Shown here: positions 1-9,918 of the stretch, one piece after another
How positions within the stretch are numbered: the stretch's first letter is position 1
Layout of the letters: every line of letters starts with the position of its first letter
Origin: an uncultured Paracoccaceae bacterium
GTDB taxonomy: Bacteria > Pseudomonadota > Alphaproteobacteria > Rhodobacterales > Rhodobacteraceae
DNA: 64,000 bases
Reading direction: 5' to 3'
NCBI GenBank assembly: GCA_947500775.1
Contig: CANMTD010000006.1
Coordinates: forward strand, 124,001 to 188,000
Program-made: the position numbers and the translations under genes
Notes under the pieces: model-generated
Databases searched by the model: none
What the model was told of the DNA's origin: nothing
Seen by the model: only the letters and a program-made list of their open reading frames with translations

Positions 1-3000
1 CATTGCCCGACAACTCGGCTGGGGGTGTATAGTGGCCTGAATTATTAGTCCAGTTCGTGATTGTCCCTCGGTTTGGACCAGCGTTATTACCAAACCGTAT
101 TGAACCAGCGTAGCTAACTTCGCCACCACCACTAAGTCCAAGGTGGGTTGAATAATCTTGGTTGGTATTAGGCCGAGCAACCCGCACCGTACCATTCGGC
201 ATCGTCACGAAATCGTAAGAGCCTGAAGGCGTGATACGGTTTCCACCCGGTCCCTCAAGCCAATAACGGCCTGAGCTATCCTGCACCAAAGTTCGAGGCG
301 TAGATTGCAATACAGCGGCATCGCCCGGATACCGGTTGGTGAATGTGCCCCGCTCAGTCAGGTTAGGTGCACTAACTCCCCCATTTGTAGCATTAGGAAC
401 CGAAGCATCACCTGCCCTTGTTGGCCTCACCAAGGGTTGTGGGCCAGGTGCGCATGCCGCTGGATTGTCTCCAGCAGCGCACTCAACAGCATCGACGACC
501 ATTATTCCGAAACACAGAGACGGGCTCGCTGCACAAATCTCCACACCGAGGACGGCGCCTCCCGTTATCAATGCGAGAAGAAGTTGTGCATCTCTTATGG
601 TATCAAGGTCGCCCAGGTAGCCCGCATAGGCTTCTCGGTAGTTACCCATACACGTTTCCGCAGTCACTCCGTCACAGCGACGGCTTGAGTAATCTTGGTA
701 CCCCTTCGCAAAATCGAGATTTATTGAGAGCTGTTGCCAAGCTGAATTGCTCACGACATACGCGTTATTGTTAGAGAGGATGCTGGCCGCGACCGGGCTG
801 ACAGCATGAACTTCAGTGATAGCTTCATTGTAGCTGACGGCCGATGACAAAATGGCATCAATACACATTTGATCGAAACACGTTTGAGCAAGCACACGAT
901 CATTTTGAATGGACTTTTCCAGCCATACCTGTGCGATCGTGCGTTGCTCATCAGTTGAACAGCCGTCGCTTTCTTCAAAGCATCGTTCCAACTCTTGTTT
1001 CAGTTCGTACTGATCAGAATGCGTAAGGTAATTGTTCAAAATCGCAGATTGGCTGATCGTCCCTCCAAAGCTGACATTCACCGCCTCGCCATTCGCAAAC
1101 GGGAAGGCAGTCAACGCTCCGACAAGCGGCGCAAGTTTGAGCTTTTGGGCATCAGACAGATTGGACCCTGCCAACAGCGACGAGCTGGCGCCGGAGAAGA
1201 AACCCGCGGCGCAGTTGCCGTCGAGCGCTTCAAGGGCGACACAGCCTACGCCACCATGCAGCAGAAGATGGCCGACAGAGCCTTCCCAGTTGGCATTGCC
1301 ATCGCCAAGTTCACCGATACCGAACTGGGCGACAGCAAGGGTTTCGGTGACAAGGAAGGTCCGGCCCAGATCGTCGAAGCCTTCGAATGGGTCTTCGCCG
1401 TTAAGCACATTTGAAACGGTCTGATTGACGACCCGATTACCAAGCCGGTCCACAATGAGGTCTGGAGCGAAGTACTCCTGCAATCCACCAGCTTTACCAA
1501 TGCTGTCTATAGCGTTGTCAAAGCCCAAAGTGGTGTTGATATGGCCTGCGACATAGGATGTGCCTCCGGCAATGATCGCCGCTCCCAGTGCGTCACCCAA
1601 ATCGAAGTTACCCGTTATGGAACCGTCGATGACGCTGACCGTAAAGTTGTTGAACGCCTGTGAGGCTACGACTTGGAACGTACTCTGAGAACCCACAGTT
1701 CCGAACAGGCCAAAGCCGGTCCCGCCGCTTGCATAAGCGACTGCTGCGGTCAGCAGCGCCTGGAAGGCAGGGTTCAGGCGGACCTGTTTGTCGTACCATT
1801 CGTGATCGCGCAGCTGGATCGTGTGATAGGTCGCGCCATGGTCCTGGATCAGGGTGTCGAGGTAGGCAAACTGCTGACCATCGGACGCGCCGGGCAGATC
1901 ATAGTCGCGCAGGTATTTCCGATCGACGTCCTGTGCGGCATTTGCCGCCTGTGCCTGATCCTCGGGGGTGTAAAGATTGACCAGCGCGTTGTCGAACTCC
2001 CGCCGTGAGATGGTGCGCAGAAGCGATGCATTCAGGTTCTTTCCACGCCATCCGGCAATATGCACGTCCCCGCCGATGTTGAACTCGGGCGCTTCGGTCG
2101 AGCGGATTTCAGGCAGGCTGACGCTTTCGGTGTCAAAGCCTTCCTGGATCGTGGTGATGGTGACGAAGTTCGTCTTTTCGGTGAACTTCTTCAGGCGGAT
2201 CGAGTCGATCGCCCCGTCGATATAAAGGTTCTGACCAGCATCGAGCACGATCTTTTTAGCCTGGTATTGGCCGCCGATGATGCGGATATCGTTTTCCGCC
2301 TTCAGCGTAAGCTGGCTGTCCGTGCGGAAGTCATTGCCGGTGTTGACCTTTGCATCCACCGAGATCTTGATCTGTGAACCGCCAAGGTCGATCAGACCGC
2401 CAAAGGTTGACTTTTTCTTGGTGTATTTGCCGATGCGGCGGTAACGCTCTTGATAGGTGCCAAGCGTGATATTGCGCTGCGCCGATGCAATCAGCAGATC
2501 ATCACGCGCCGTGATCTGTGTCCCGGCCGAAAGAATATCGCCTTCCGACACCAGGCTGATTTTACCGTTCTTGGCACTGATCTCAGGCGCGGTGTAGATG
2601 TCATCATACTGGTAGACCGCCCAGGTTTCATATTTGGTCCGGAGAAGGTTTTTGTCCTTCTTTGACCAGTCATGGGCATATTCGCGATAGCCAGAGGCGG
2701 CGGCAAAATTGATCCCCTGACCGGCCTGGATATAAAGATCACCGTTATGCGCCTTTAGATAGCTTCCCACAAAGGTTGCATGGCCACCGGCATAGATGTT
2801 GATGTTCTGGGTCGCCGTGAGGTGGTTCACATAGGCGCGGCGTTCCTTGATCTTGCGGCGGGTGTCACTTCGAACCGTTTCAGCAAGCCCACGATCCCCC
2901 TGCACACGGCCGCTCACATTCGACCCGGCAGACGGACGCCAGTTCCCCGCATCCCGATATTTGTTCGAGAAGGTCCAGCCCACATTGGCGGGAACATTGT

Positions 3001-6000
3001 TCTTGCCATTTTCCCAACCACGCCGATTGATCTTGTAGATCGGTTCGCTGGTGATGTTGCGTCCCGCGGAAAGGTTCAGATCACCGCTGGTATGGACTTT
3101 GCCCGACTTGAACTGCAGATCCTGACCAGCATAAAGCGTCATCCCGCCAAGCTGGGCCATCAATGTGTTGCCCCGCAGCCCCCCAGAGGTCACATCCCAC
3201 CAGCTGGTGCCTTCCTCTGCCCCGGGATTGGCGGCGCGCCATACGAAGGGGTCAAAGTCGATCAGAATGTCATCGCCCGCGCTATAGGTCAGCTTGCGCG
3301 TTGAAATCACCTGATCGCGTTGTGTGATGTCGTTGGTGGCCCGCAGGTACAATTCCTTGTTCACAAAACGATGGCTGGAATTCACGACAATGGTATTGGC
3401 CTGAACAGTCAGGTTGTAATTGATATCGGTGTCCTGCAGCCAGTCGTCGGTGTAGAACCAGCCATAGTTCTGGACCAGCTGCACCTTGCGTGCAGAGGCC
3501 GGAGTCCACCAGCCGTCCTGCTTCAGATAACCCCGCCCTTCGAGATGCAGGATGTCGCCGATGTCGAAACGGATATCCTTGATGCCGGTGTTGCCGGCCG
3601 CAGCTTTGACAAACAGATCATCATCCGCCTGAATTCGGCCGCTTAGCAGGATGTTGCCCTTGTCCGCGATCAACGAGACCGACCGGGACACATCCCAGTT
3701 CACGGTTTCATAGACGTGGCCCGATCCATCAAGGCTGCCCCAGGTCCCAATATCCCCTGTTTTGAGGCGGACATAGATGTCGCCGCTGGCACGATAGATG
3801 GACCCAAGTTTGACATTCGTCGCATCTGTGTCGGTCCGCAAAATATCGTCTGCGATGATCTGGATCCGATCAGAACCTTGCAGGACATTTGCCGCGGCTT
3901 TCAAATCGCCCGCCGCATCGATGAAAAGCTCTTTCGTCTCGATACGCTTTTCCACCACGATATGGTTATCGGTGGTTTTCAGCGACACGGTGTCAGTCGC
4001 CCGGACCTTTTCCCGCAGGCCGATATGTTGGGCTTCAATCGCCAGCGATCCGCCCGACGTGATCGCAACCGGCGAATAAACCGCCCCGTTGCGGGCGATC
4101 AGCGCGATATCCCGGCTGGTCATCTTCCCGTTGTTGTAGATACGGCCATTTTCCGAATGCAGGCCAAGATGGTCAGACCCCAAAAGGACGCCGGTATTGT
4201 CGATATTATCGCCCGCGATCAGGCCAACTGTCGCGGCTTTGATTTCAGATCTGGTGGAGCCACCATCGCGGTTGGTGATCTTGCCGCCCGCGTCCACAAC
4301 AATTTCCTGACCCGCTTGGACCAGCCGCTCGTTCAGAAAGTTTACCTTTGCCTCGACACGGATCGTATCCCCGCGCAGCACCCCGGTGTTGGAAATACTA
4401 CTGGCGCTGGATTTGAGGCCAAGGAAATCGACCGCCTCAAGGCTGCCGTAGTTCCTGATCCCACCGTCCGAGATCACGCGAAGATCGGCGCCGGCAATCT
4501 GGCCATAGTTATCAGCGGCGGTTTTACCCGAAATGTTCACAATATCCGTGCCGGTTTTCCGGCCGATGACACCATCGTTGCGGAACCCACGCCCGCTTAG
4601 CAGCGCGATGGTTTTGCCGTGAATGGTCCCGGTGGCAGAATTGCGAATATCCCCCGCGACATCGGCCACATTCACCACTTCCCGGGCTTCGATTGCGCCG
4701 TTGTTGGACAAGGACCCAACCCGCAGATCGATGGTTTCGCCTTTGACCTGTGCTCCGGCATAATTCACCATGCCACCGTCGGTGGTCTTGACGTAAAGAT
4801 GGCCGTCGGACAGAAGGCGCGCCTTGTCCCGGTTGTACAGCGTGCCCGCCTCAAGGCCGAAATAGGTCTGGGCGGTAATGGTGCCATAGTTGTTTGCGCT
4901 GCCGTTCACATCACCGAAGAAACCATAGACATCGATCTCGCCCCTGTTGGCGAACCCCGCAGAGGTCAGACCAAACGAAACGGCCGTCAGCTTGGCATCT
5001 GTATTGTTGGTAAAGCTTCCGTCGCTTTTCAGCGTCACGCGGCTGGCGGCGGCGATCTCTCCGACGTTGACCATACTGCCCGTAGAACGCGCATCAATCT
5101 CGGTCGAGGACAGCTTGGCCCCGGCGTAGTTGCTGAACCCACCGGAACTTGTGGTGATCTTGTCGCGCGCTTCCAGCAGGCCATAGTTGCTCAGGCTACC
5201 GTCCAGCGCGATGTCCAGGGTTTCCGTTGCAAAGATGTTGCCACGTGTATAGCCGCGCGATTGACCGGTGATCGAAACCCGTTCGCCAAAGGCATTGCCG
5301 CGCAGGTCGAACCGTTCCGATACCAGAACCAGATCGTCCCCAGAGGCAATCTCGCCCTGAAGGCTCAGACCTGTCTGCGCGGTCATACGGATATCGTCAG
5401 ACGCGACAATCAACGATGTACCGGAACCCGCGATCGCGCCCGCAGACATGGTAATATAGTCGGCCGAAAGGTTGCCACTAAGAACCGCGCTATTGGCCAC
5501 GGTGAAGGTCAGTCTTTTGCCACTGCCGATCAGGCTGTCGGCATAGGTGGACAGCTTGCCAGCATTCAGCCGGATGTCGCCATCCGCATAGGTCGTGCCA
5601 TATTGATGCAGCGTTTCGGCAATCTTCCATTCGTTCCGGCCGTCCCCGGCAAGCGCCACAGCGCCCCGGTTGTAGAAACGATCCGCCGTCACATGCATCA
5701 GGTCGGCAGAAAGATAGCTGTCATCGCCAAGTGTGATCTGACGGCCCGTAAGCCGTGCAATAGCACCGACCGAAATGGTGCCCGTGCCCGAAATACTGCC
5801 GCGCTGTGTCGTAACCCATCGCGTTGCGTCCTGGCCCCTTGAATCTACATAGGCTTCCTGTTCGTATTGCTGGGCATTCAGCGAAAGATGGCCGTCGGTC
5901 TGCATATGACCGGAATTGGTGATATTGGCGGCGACAACGGATGTGGTTCCCGTAGTCTGGAACACGCCCGCATTCAGGAAATTACCATAAAGGGTGAACT

Positions 6001-8728
6001 TGCTGGTCCCCGAAGCGGCAATCAGGTTGTAGTTGGTGAAACTCCCGGCATTCTTTCCAAGCTGAAGCACACCATCCAGGCTGATCACCCCGCGGTTGGT
6101 AAAGCTCTTGGTCGCCGTCAGAACCCCGGTGCCACCCGCATTGATCTGGGCATCCGCCCCGACCGAGACAGAGTCGCCGGTCAGATAAAGGTTTTGTCCG
6201 GCCTGCAATTGATCGGTAATCGACAGCTTCGACTGACCAGAGATGTTCAGGCTACCACCCGCGGCCAGACGTCCGTCAACGGTCAGGGCGTTGAAGGAAA
6301 TCGTTGTGCTTTGGCCGGTCAAAAGCTCTTGCGTCTCTCCGGCCCGAAGGCCCGAAACCAGCACGCTGCCCTCGCGGAAATACGCCCGCGCGCTGTCGTC
6401 CCGGCCCTTAAGTTGGATCGCCCCCTGCGCGGCAAAGACACCGCTGTTGTCGAAGAGGTCGAGATCGCGGCGGGTGAAGTTATCGATCAGGTAAATCTCG
6501 CCGGAGTTGCGCAGACTGGCCGAATAGATGCGCCCCGTCTTGGCACGCAGCAGCGCGCCCTCGCCCTTGTTGTCAAACCAGCTGCCCCGGATCTCGGCGA
6601 TCCCGTCCGCCAAAATCCTGCCCTGGTTTTCCACCCGCGATCCGGCATTCAGATAGGCACGACCATAGCTGGCCAAAGTCCCAAGGTTCTTGATCTCGCC
6701 GGTCGAGCGCAGCGAAATCCGCTCCCCTGCCGTCACGGTTTCCTGGTTGATGATCGTATCGGCGATCACTTCGAACACGTTATTCACCGAAGCCACGCCT
6801 TTGTTTTCAAAGCGGCCGGTGGTCACTTTGAACGACGCAAGCGAGGCCAAGATGCCGTCATTGGCAAAGCTGCCGCTGGCCGTGATCTGGCCAGAGTCGC
6901 GCACACGCAATTCGCCATTGCCTGCGTTTTTCACATCTGGCGCCGTCAGAACGGCCCGAATGGCCTGGATATAGCCGTCATTGGCAATCTTCCTGTCCGA
7001 GGCCAGGGTAAGATTGCCTTCCGAGGTGATGGTGCCGCTGTTTTCCAAAAGGCCGGATGTGGTGATCCTGACCGACTTCGAAAGGATTGCACCCGTTTCG
7101 CTGTTGAAAAGCTGGGCAACATTCAGATCAATGCTGTCGGTGCCATAGAGGACACCCGCGTTGTGCACTTCGCCGGTGGAGGCCATCGTCAGAGCGGTAT
7201 CTTCGATGATCCCGCCAAGCTCGTTATACAGATTTCCGGCATAGGTGATCGCCGCCCCATCAAGCCGCCGCAGATCGGCGCTGTTGCGGAAATGGCTGGT
7301 TGCATCTACCACCAGATTGGATGTGGCATCCGCAGTCAGCCCATCGACCACCACGCCCTCGCCAAGCTGGAATTCCCCGGCGTTGATCTGGACGTCCTGC
7401 GCGCTGAAAATCGCCGCGTTGCTTAGACGGAATATGCCCGCCCCATCCTGAAAGGTGACGCTGTCCGCCACAACGGTGGCAGCCTCGATGGCGACCTCGC
7501 GGCGGCCATCCAACGCGAACTTGCCCGCAGCAGAGCCATAGCCGGCAAAGGTCAGTTTCCGTTCGCCGTAAAGGCGGACATCCGCGCCAGACTGCAGATC
7601 ACCCGCAAAGCTTAGCGCGCCCTTGCGTGCGGTAAGCTCGACACCGGTAAAGCCATACAGCCCGGTGCGGTCCGTGGTGTGCACATCATCGCGCGCATAG
7701 GCCACAACATTGGCGGTGGCCGAGGTGACATCACGCTCAAGGGTCAGATCCCCATAAGTCGATTGCACCACCGCCTGACCCTGCGCCGCGACCGAACGCA
7801 CAGCCGTGTCGCCTTCGCCGACGATCCGCACATCATCGGCGCTGGATTGCACCGCACCCAGCGTGCGAACGCCCAGGCCCTGTTCGTTGCCGATGATCTG
7901 AATACGGCCCGCTTCCATAGCCCCGTATTCGGTGCCATCGACCACGAAATCCGGCGCAACCCCGGTGCCGTCCAAAGCCGCCGCGCGGCGCTGTTTGGTC
8001 CAGTCATAGCTTTGTGCGCCACCCTGAACATTGATGCCATCAATGGCAGTGACCTTGCCGTTTATGACAACGGTCCGGCCAATCAGATTGATATTGCCCA
8101 CGCCGTTGGCAGCACCGTTCAAACCGGACCGGCCAATCGTGATCGCCCCTTGCGTCACGTTCAATTTCACACTGCCGCCGTCGATAACCGGCACGCCGGT
8201 TGTCAAGGTTCCGTTGCTGGCATTGATGAAATTGCACCCGTTACAGGCAATGCCATTCGGGTTGGCGATGATGACGTTGGCGCGGTCACCGGCGACTTCG
8301 ATCGCGCCGTTCAGCGTCGATTTGGCCGTTGACGTCACCTCGTTGACGATGGTCGAGGCGGTGCCATCCGTCAGATTTGGGTTGCCCGCGACATTCCCGG
8401 CCACCTGTGTGTCCGTCGCCGTTTGCGAGTTGTTCAGAACAGCGCCCCTGGAAGTCACATTGAAGCGCGTGTATTGATTGTGCGACACACCACCCGCATT
8501 CGGCTTGGCGATGTCCACAACCTGAGGGCGAGCAGTGCGCTGCAAACTGGGCTTGAACCCGACATTGCCATTCGGATCGATGATGATGTCCTGCGCATAG
8601 GCCAATTCGACCATCATCGGTTGAATCGTTAGCATCAGACAGACGAAAAGCGTGAAAACCTTAGTAATTTTGCGATACAGCTTGCGAGCAAATGACTTTT
8701 CAAATCCAAAATTAGACGTAACTGGCAC
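1..8728 (-). CDS. FHA/CdiA-type two-partner-secretion exoprotein, C-terminus beyond window
   Basis: The frame is open without a stop from about 8780 to the left edge, giving about 2909 residues. No ATG lies near the N-terminus. I chose the GTG at 8728 because AAAGG lies 8 bases upstream; GTG 8734 is the alternative. Residues 1-45 form a long basic-then-hydrophobic signal ending AYA. The TPS domain follows, with the motif NPNGIACNGCNFIN near residues 156-169, the hallmark of haemagglutinin exoproteins secreted by a TpsB/CdiB porin. The middle (about 8000-2500) is a long repetitive beta-helix region. About 1650-1250 resembles the haemagglutinin DUF637 region (GHINTTLGFDNAIDS; HGGVGC), then a pretoxin-like segment (NYLTHSDQYELKQELERC). 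The last about 330 residues are richer in AT and end with RVARPNTNQDYSTHLGLSGG and NWTNNSGHYTPP, which I read as a toxin tip of unknown activity. An immunity gene and the TpsB gene would be expected to the left. The exoprotein class is secure; the toxin role is inference. Confidence 0.85.
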   Translation of the reverse strand, partial: MPVTSNFGFEKSFARKLYRKITKVFTLFVCLMLTIQPMMVELAYAQDIIIDPNGNVGFKPSLQRTARPQVVDIAKPNAGGVSHNQYTRFNVTSRGAVLNNSQTATDTQVAGNVAGNPNLTDGTASTIVNEVTSTAKSTLNGAIEVAGDRANVIIANPNGIACNGCNFINASNGTLTTGVPVIDGGSVKLNVTQGAITIGRSGLNGAANGVGNINLIGRTVVINGKVTAIDGINVQGGAQSYDWTKQRRAAALDGTGVAPDFVVDGTEYGAMEAGRIQIIGNEQGLGVRTLGAVQSSADDVRIVGEGDTAVRSVAAQGQAVVQSTYGDLTLERDVTSATANVVAYARDDVHTTDRTGLYGFTGVELTARKGALSFAGDLQSGADVRLYGERKLTFAGYGSAAGKFALDGRREVAIEAATVVADSVTFQDGAGIFRLSNAAIFSAQDVQINAGEFQLGEGVVVDGLTADATSNLVVDATSHFRNSADLRRLDGAAITYAGNLYNELGGIIEDTALTMASTGEVHNAGVLYGTDSIDLNVAQLFNSETGAILSKSVRITTSGLLENSGTITSEGNLTLASDRKIANDGYIQAIRAVLTAPDVKNAGNGELRVRDSGQITASGSFANDGILASLASFKVTTGRFENKGVASVNNVFEVIADTIINQETVTAGERISLRSTGEIKNLGTLASYGRAYLNAGSRVENQGRILADGIAEIRGSWFDNKGEGALLRAKTGRIYSASLRNSGEIYLIDNFTRRDLDLFDNSGVFAAQGAIQLKGRDDSARAYFREGSVLVSGLRAGETQELLTGQSTTISFNALTVDGRLAAGGSLNISGQSKLSITDQLQAGQNLYLTGDSVSVGADAQINAGGTGVLTATKSFTNRGVISLDGVLQLGKNAGSFTNYNLIAASGTSKFTLYGNFLNAGVFQTTGTTSVVAANITNSGHMQTDGHLSLNAQQYEQEAYVDSRGQDATRWVTTQRGSISGTGTISVGAIARLTGRQITLGDDSYLSADLMHVTADRFYNRGAVALAGDGRNEWKIAETLHQYGTTYADGDIRLNAGKLSTYADSLIGSGKRLTFTVANSAVLSGNLSADYITMSAGAIAGSGTSLIVASDDIRMTAQTGLSLQGEIASGDDLVLVSERFDLRGNAFGERVSITGQSRGYTRGNIFATETLDIALDGSLSNYGLLEARDKITTSSGGFSNYAGAKLSSTEIDARSTGSMVNVGEIAAASRVTLKSDGSFTNNTDAKLTAVSFGLTSAGFANRGEIDVYGFFGDVNGSANNYGTITAQTYFGLEAGTLYNRDKARLLSDGHLYVKTTDGGMVNYAGAQVKGETIDLRVGSLSNNGAIEAREVVNVADVAGDIRNSATGTIHGKTIALLSGRGFRNDGVIGRKTGTDIVNISGKTAADNYGQIAGADLRVISDGGIRNYGSLEAVDFLGLKSSASSISNTGVLRGDTIRVEAKVNFLNERLVQAGQEIVVDAGGKITNRDGGSTRSEIKAATVGLIAGDNIDNTGVLLGSDHLGLHSENGRIYNNGKMTSRDIALIARNGAVYSPVAITSGGSLAIEAQHIGLREKVRATDTVSLKTTDNHIVVEKRIETKELFIDAAGDLKAAANVLQGSDRIQIIADDILRTDTDATNVKLGSIYRASGDIYVRLKTGDIGTWGSLDGSGHVYETVNWDVSRSVSLIADKGNILLSGRIQADDDLFVKAAAGNTGIKDIRFDIGDILHLEGRGYLKQDGWWTPASARKVQLVQNYGWFYTDDWLQDTDINYNLTVQANTIVVNSSHRFVNKELYLRATNDITQRDQVISTRKLTYSAGDDILIDFDPFVWRAANPGAEEGTSWWDVTSGGLRGNTLMAQLGGMTLYAGQDLQFKSGKVHTSGDLNLSAGRNITSEPIYKINRRGWENGKNNVPANVGWTFSNKYRDAGNWRPSAGSNVSGRVQGDRGLAETVRSDTRRKIKERRAYVNHLTATQNINIYAGGHATFVGSYLKAHNGDLYIQAGQGINFAAASGYREYAHDWSKKDKNLLRTKYETWAVYQYDDIYTAPEISAKNGKISLVSEGDILSAGTQITARDDLLIASAQRNITLGTYQERYRRIGKYTKKKSTFGGLIDLGGSQIKISVDAKVNTGNDFRTDSQLTLKAENDIRIIGGQYQAKKIVLDAGQNLYIDGAIDSIRLKKFTEKTNFVTITTIQEGFDTESVSLPEIRSTEAPEFNIGGDVHIAGWRGKNLNASLLRTISRREFDNALVNLYTPEDQAQAANAAQDVDRKYLRDYDLPGASDGQQFAYLDTLIQDHGATYHTIQLRDHEWYDKQVRLNPAFQALLTAAVAYASGGTGFGLFGTVGSQSTFQVVASQAFNNFTVSVIDGSITGNFDLGDALGAAIIAGGTSYVAGHINTTLGFDNAIDSIGKAGGLQEYFAPDLIVDRLGNRVVNQTVSNVLNGEDPFEGFDDLGRTFLVTETLAVAQFGIGELGDGNANWEGSVGHLLLHGGVGCVALEALDGNCAAGFFSGASSSLLAGSNLSDAQKLKLAPLVGALTAFPFANGEAVNVSFGGTISQSAILNNYLTHSDQYELKQELERCFEESDGCSTDEQRTIAQVWLEKSIQNDRVLAQTCFDQMCIDAILSSAVSYNEAITEVHAVSPVAASILSNNNAYVVSNSAWQQLSINLDFAKGYQDYSSRRCDGVTAETCMGNYREAYAGYLGDLDTIRDAQLLLALITGGAVLGVEICAASPSLCFGIMVVDAVECAAGDNPAACAPGPQPLVRPTRAGDASVPNATNGGVSAPNLTERGTFTNRYPGDAAVLQSTPRTLVQDSSGRYWLEGPGGNRITPSGSYDFVTMPNGTVRVARPNTNQDYSTHLGLSGGGEVSYAGSIRFGNNAGPNRGTITNWTNNSGHYTPPAELSGN

Positions 8729-8762
8729 TGGCACAACCTTTGAATCACACAAACACGATACA

Positions 8763-8791
8763 ACTTTAGCGTGCAACTATGTGCAACTCAA
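8763..8791 (-). promoter_or_regulatory. Possible sigma-70 promoter of the exoprotein gene
   Basis: On the minus strand TTGAGT (8791-8786) and TAAAGT (8768-8763) are separated by 17 bases, about 35 bases before the GTG start. Each box matches four of six consensus bases. It overlaps a GTTGCAC direct repeat. Weak, sequence-only evidence. Confidence 0.25.
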
Positions 8792-8863
8792 GACCTTAAC
8801 ATGCCAGCCCATATGCTTTTTTCGCCGAAGGTGCGAGGGCCTGAAATTTTACGGAATTATTTG

Positions 8864-8884
8864 GGGGCCCATACGGCAGGCCCC
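8864..8884 (-). terminator. Possible weak terminator after hypE
   Basis: The arms GGGGCC and GGCCCC flank a 9-base loop just after the hypE stop on the minus strand, followed by an A/T-rich stretch rather than a clean T run. It would separate the hydrogenase operon from the exoprotein gene. The stem is only 6 bp. Confidence 0.3.
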
Positions 8885-8895
8885 GGTCAGATGCG

Positions 8896-9918
8896 TCAGC
8901 AGATCCGGGGCAATTGTTCACCCACCAGCATATCCACGATGCGCGCGCCCCCGAACAAGGTGCGCATTGTCACCCGTCCCGCCAGCCCGGCAGAGGCCCG
9001 CCCGATCGCAACTGCGCCCTGCCCGGCCGGGGTTGCGCGCATCGCGGTCAAAGCGGCCTCGGCCTCGCCTTCGGGCACGAACAGAACCAATGTGCCCTCA
9101 TTGGCCAGATAAAGCGGGTCCAGACCCAGGATTTCGCAGACGCCTTTGACCTCGGTGCGCAGGGGCAACGCGTCTTCGTCGATTTCGATGGCAAGGCCGC
9201 TGTCCTGCGCCATTTCATTCAGGCAGGACGCCAATCCGCCCCGCGTCGCATCACGCGCCGCGCGCAGGTTGGGCGCGGCGGCAAGGACGGCCTCCATCAG
9301 ATGACCAAGCCCCTGACAGTCCGAGGTGATTTCAGCAGACAGTGCCATATCCCCGCGCGCGGCAAGGATGGCCGCGCCGTGATCGCCCAGCACGCCGTTC
9401 ACGATGGCGACGTCGCCGGCCTGTATCCGGCCTGCGGCCAGATCGCGCCCCGGCGGGATCACCCCGACGCCCGAGGTGGTGATGAAAACCTTGTCGGCCA
9501 TGCCCCGGCCGACCACCTTGGTGTCGCCGGTCACGATCCGGACCCCGGCCGCGTCGGCCTCGGATTTCATCGAAGCGACGATCCGGTGCAGCAGGGCAAT
9601 GCTGGTGCCTTCCTCGATGATGAAGGCCGCCGACAACCACAAGGGCCGCGCACCGCCCACGGCCAGATCGTTCACGGTGCCACACACCGCGATCTTGCCG
9701 ATGTCGCCGCCCGGAAATTCGACCGGGTCCACGACGAAACTGTCCGTGGTAAAGGCCAGACGCGCCCCGGGTTCCTGCAAGGCATCCGACGTCAGGCGGG
9801 CCTGATCCTCCATCATGTCGGGCTGAAAGACGCTGGTGAACACGCTGTCGATCAGGTCGCGCATCGCCTTGCCCCCGCCCCCGTGGGCAAGGGTCACTGT
9901 ATCGGTGGGGGCTTTCAT
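8896..9918 (-). CDS. hypE: HypE, carbamoyl dehydratase for Fe-CN ligand synthesis
   Basis: HypE dehydrates the carbamoyl group received from HypF on its C-terminal cysteine to a thiocyanate, the source of the CN ligands of the [NiFe] site. The protein has 340 residues, usual for the family. It has the N-terminal glycine-rich motif AHGGGGKAM, a PurM/AIRS-like ATP-binding core (VCGTVNDLAVGGARP; RDATRGGLA) and the diagnostic C-terminus PRIC with the acceptor cysteine last. Its start overlaps the hypD stop by 4 bases, so the two are translationally coupled. It is the last gene of the hyp operon. Confidence 0.97.
   Translation of the reverse strand: MKAPTDTVTLAHGGGGKAMRDLIDSVFTSVFQPDMMEDQARLTSDALQEPGARLAFTTDSFVVDPVEFPGGDIGKIAVCGTVNDLAVGGARPLWLSAAFIIEEGTSIALLHRIVASMKSEADAAGVRIVTGDTKVVGRGMADKVFITTSGVGVIPPGRDLAAGRIQAGDVAIVNGVLGDHGAAILAARGDMALSAEITSDCQGLGHLMEAVLAAAPNLRAARDATRGGLASCLNEMAQDSGLAIEIDEDALPLRTEVKGVCEILGLDPLYLANEGTLVLFVPEGEAEAALTAMRATPAGQGAVAIGRASAGLAGRVTMRTLFGGARIVDMLVGEQLPRIC

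Noticed and set aside
305-8332. Many plus-strand open frames of 60-520 codons in the left part
   Set aside because: All lie antisense to the single continuous exoprotein frame, whose signal peptide, TPS domain and in-frame checks at several points are convincing.
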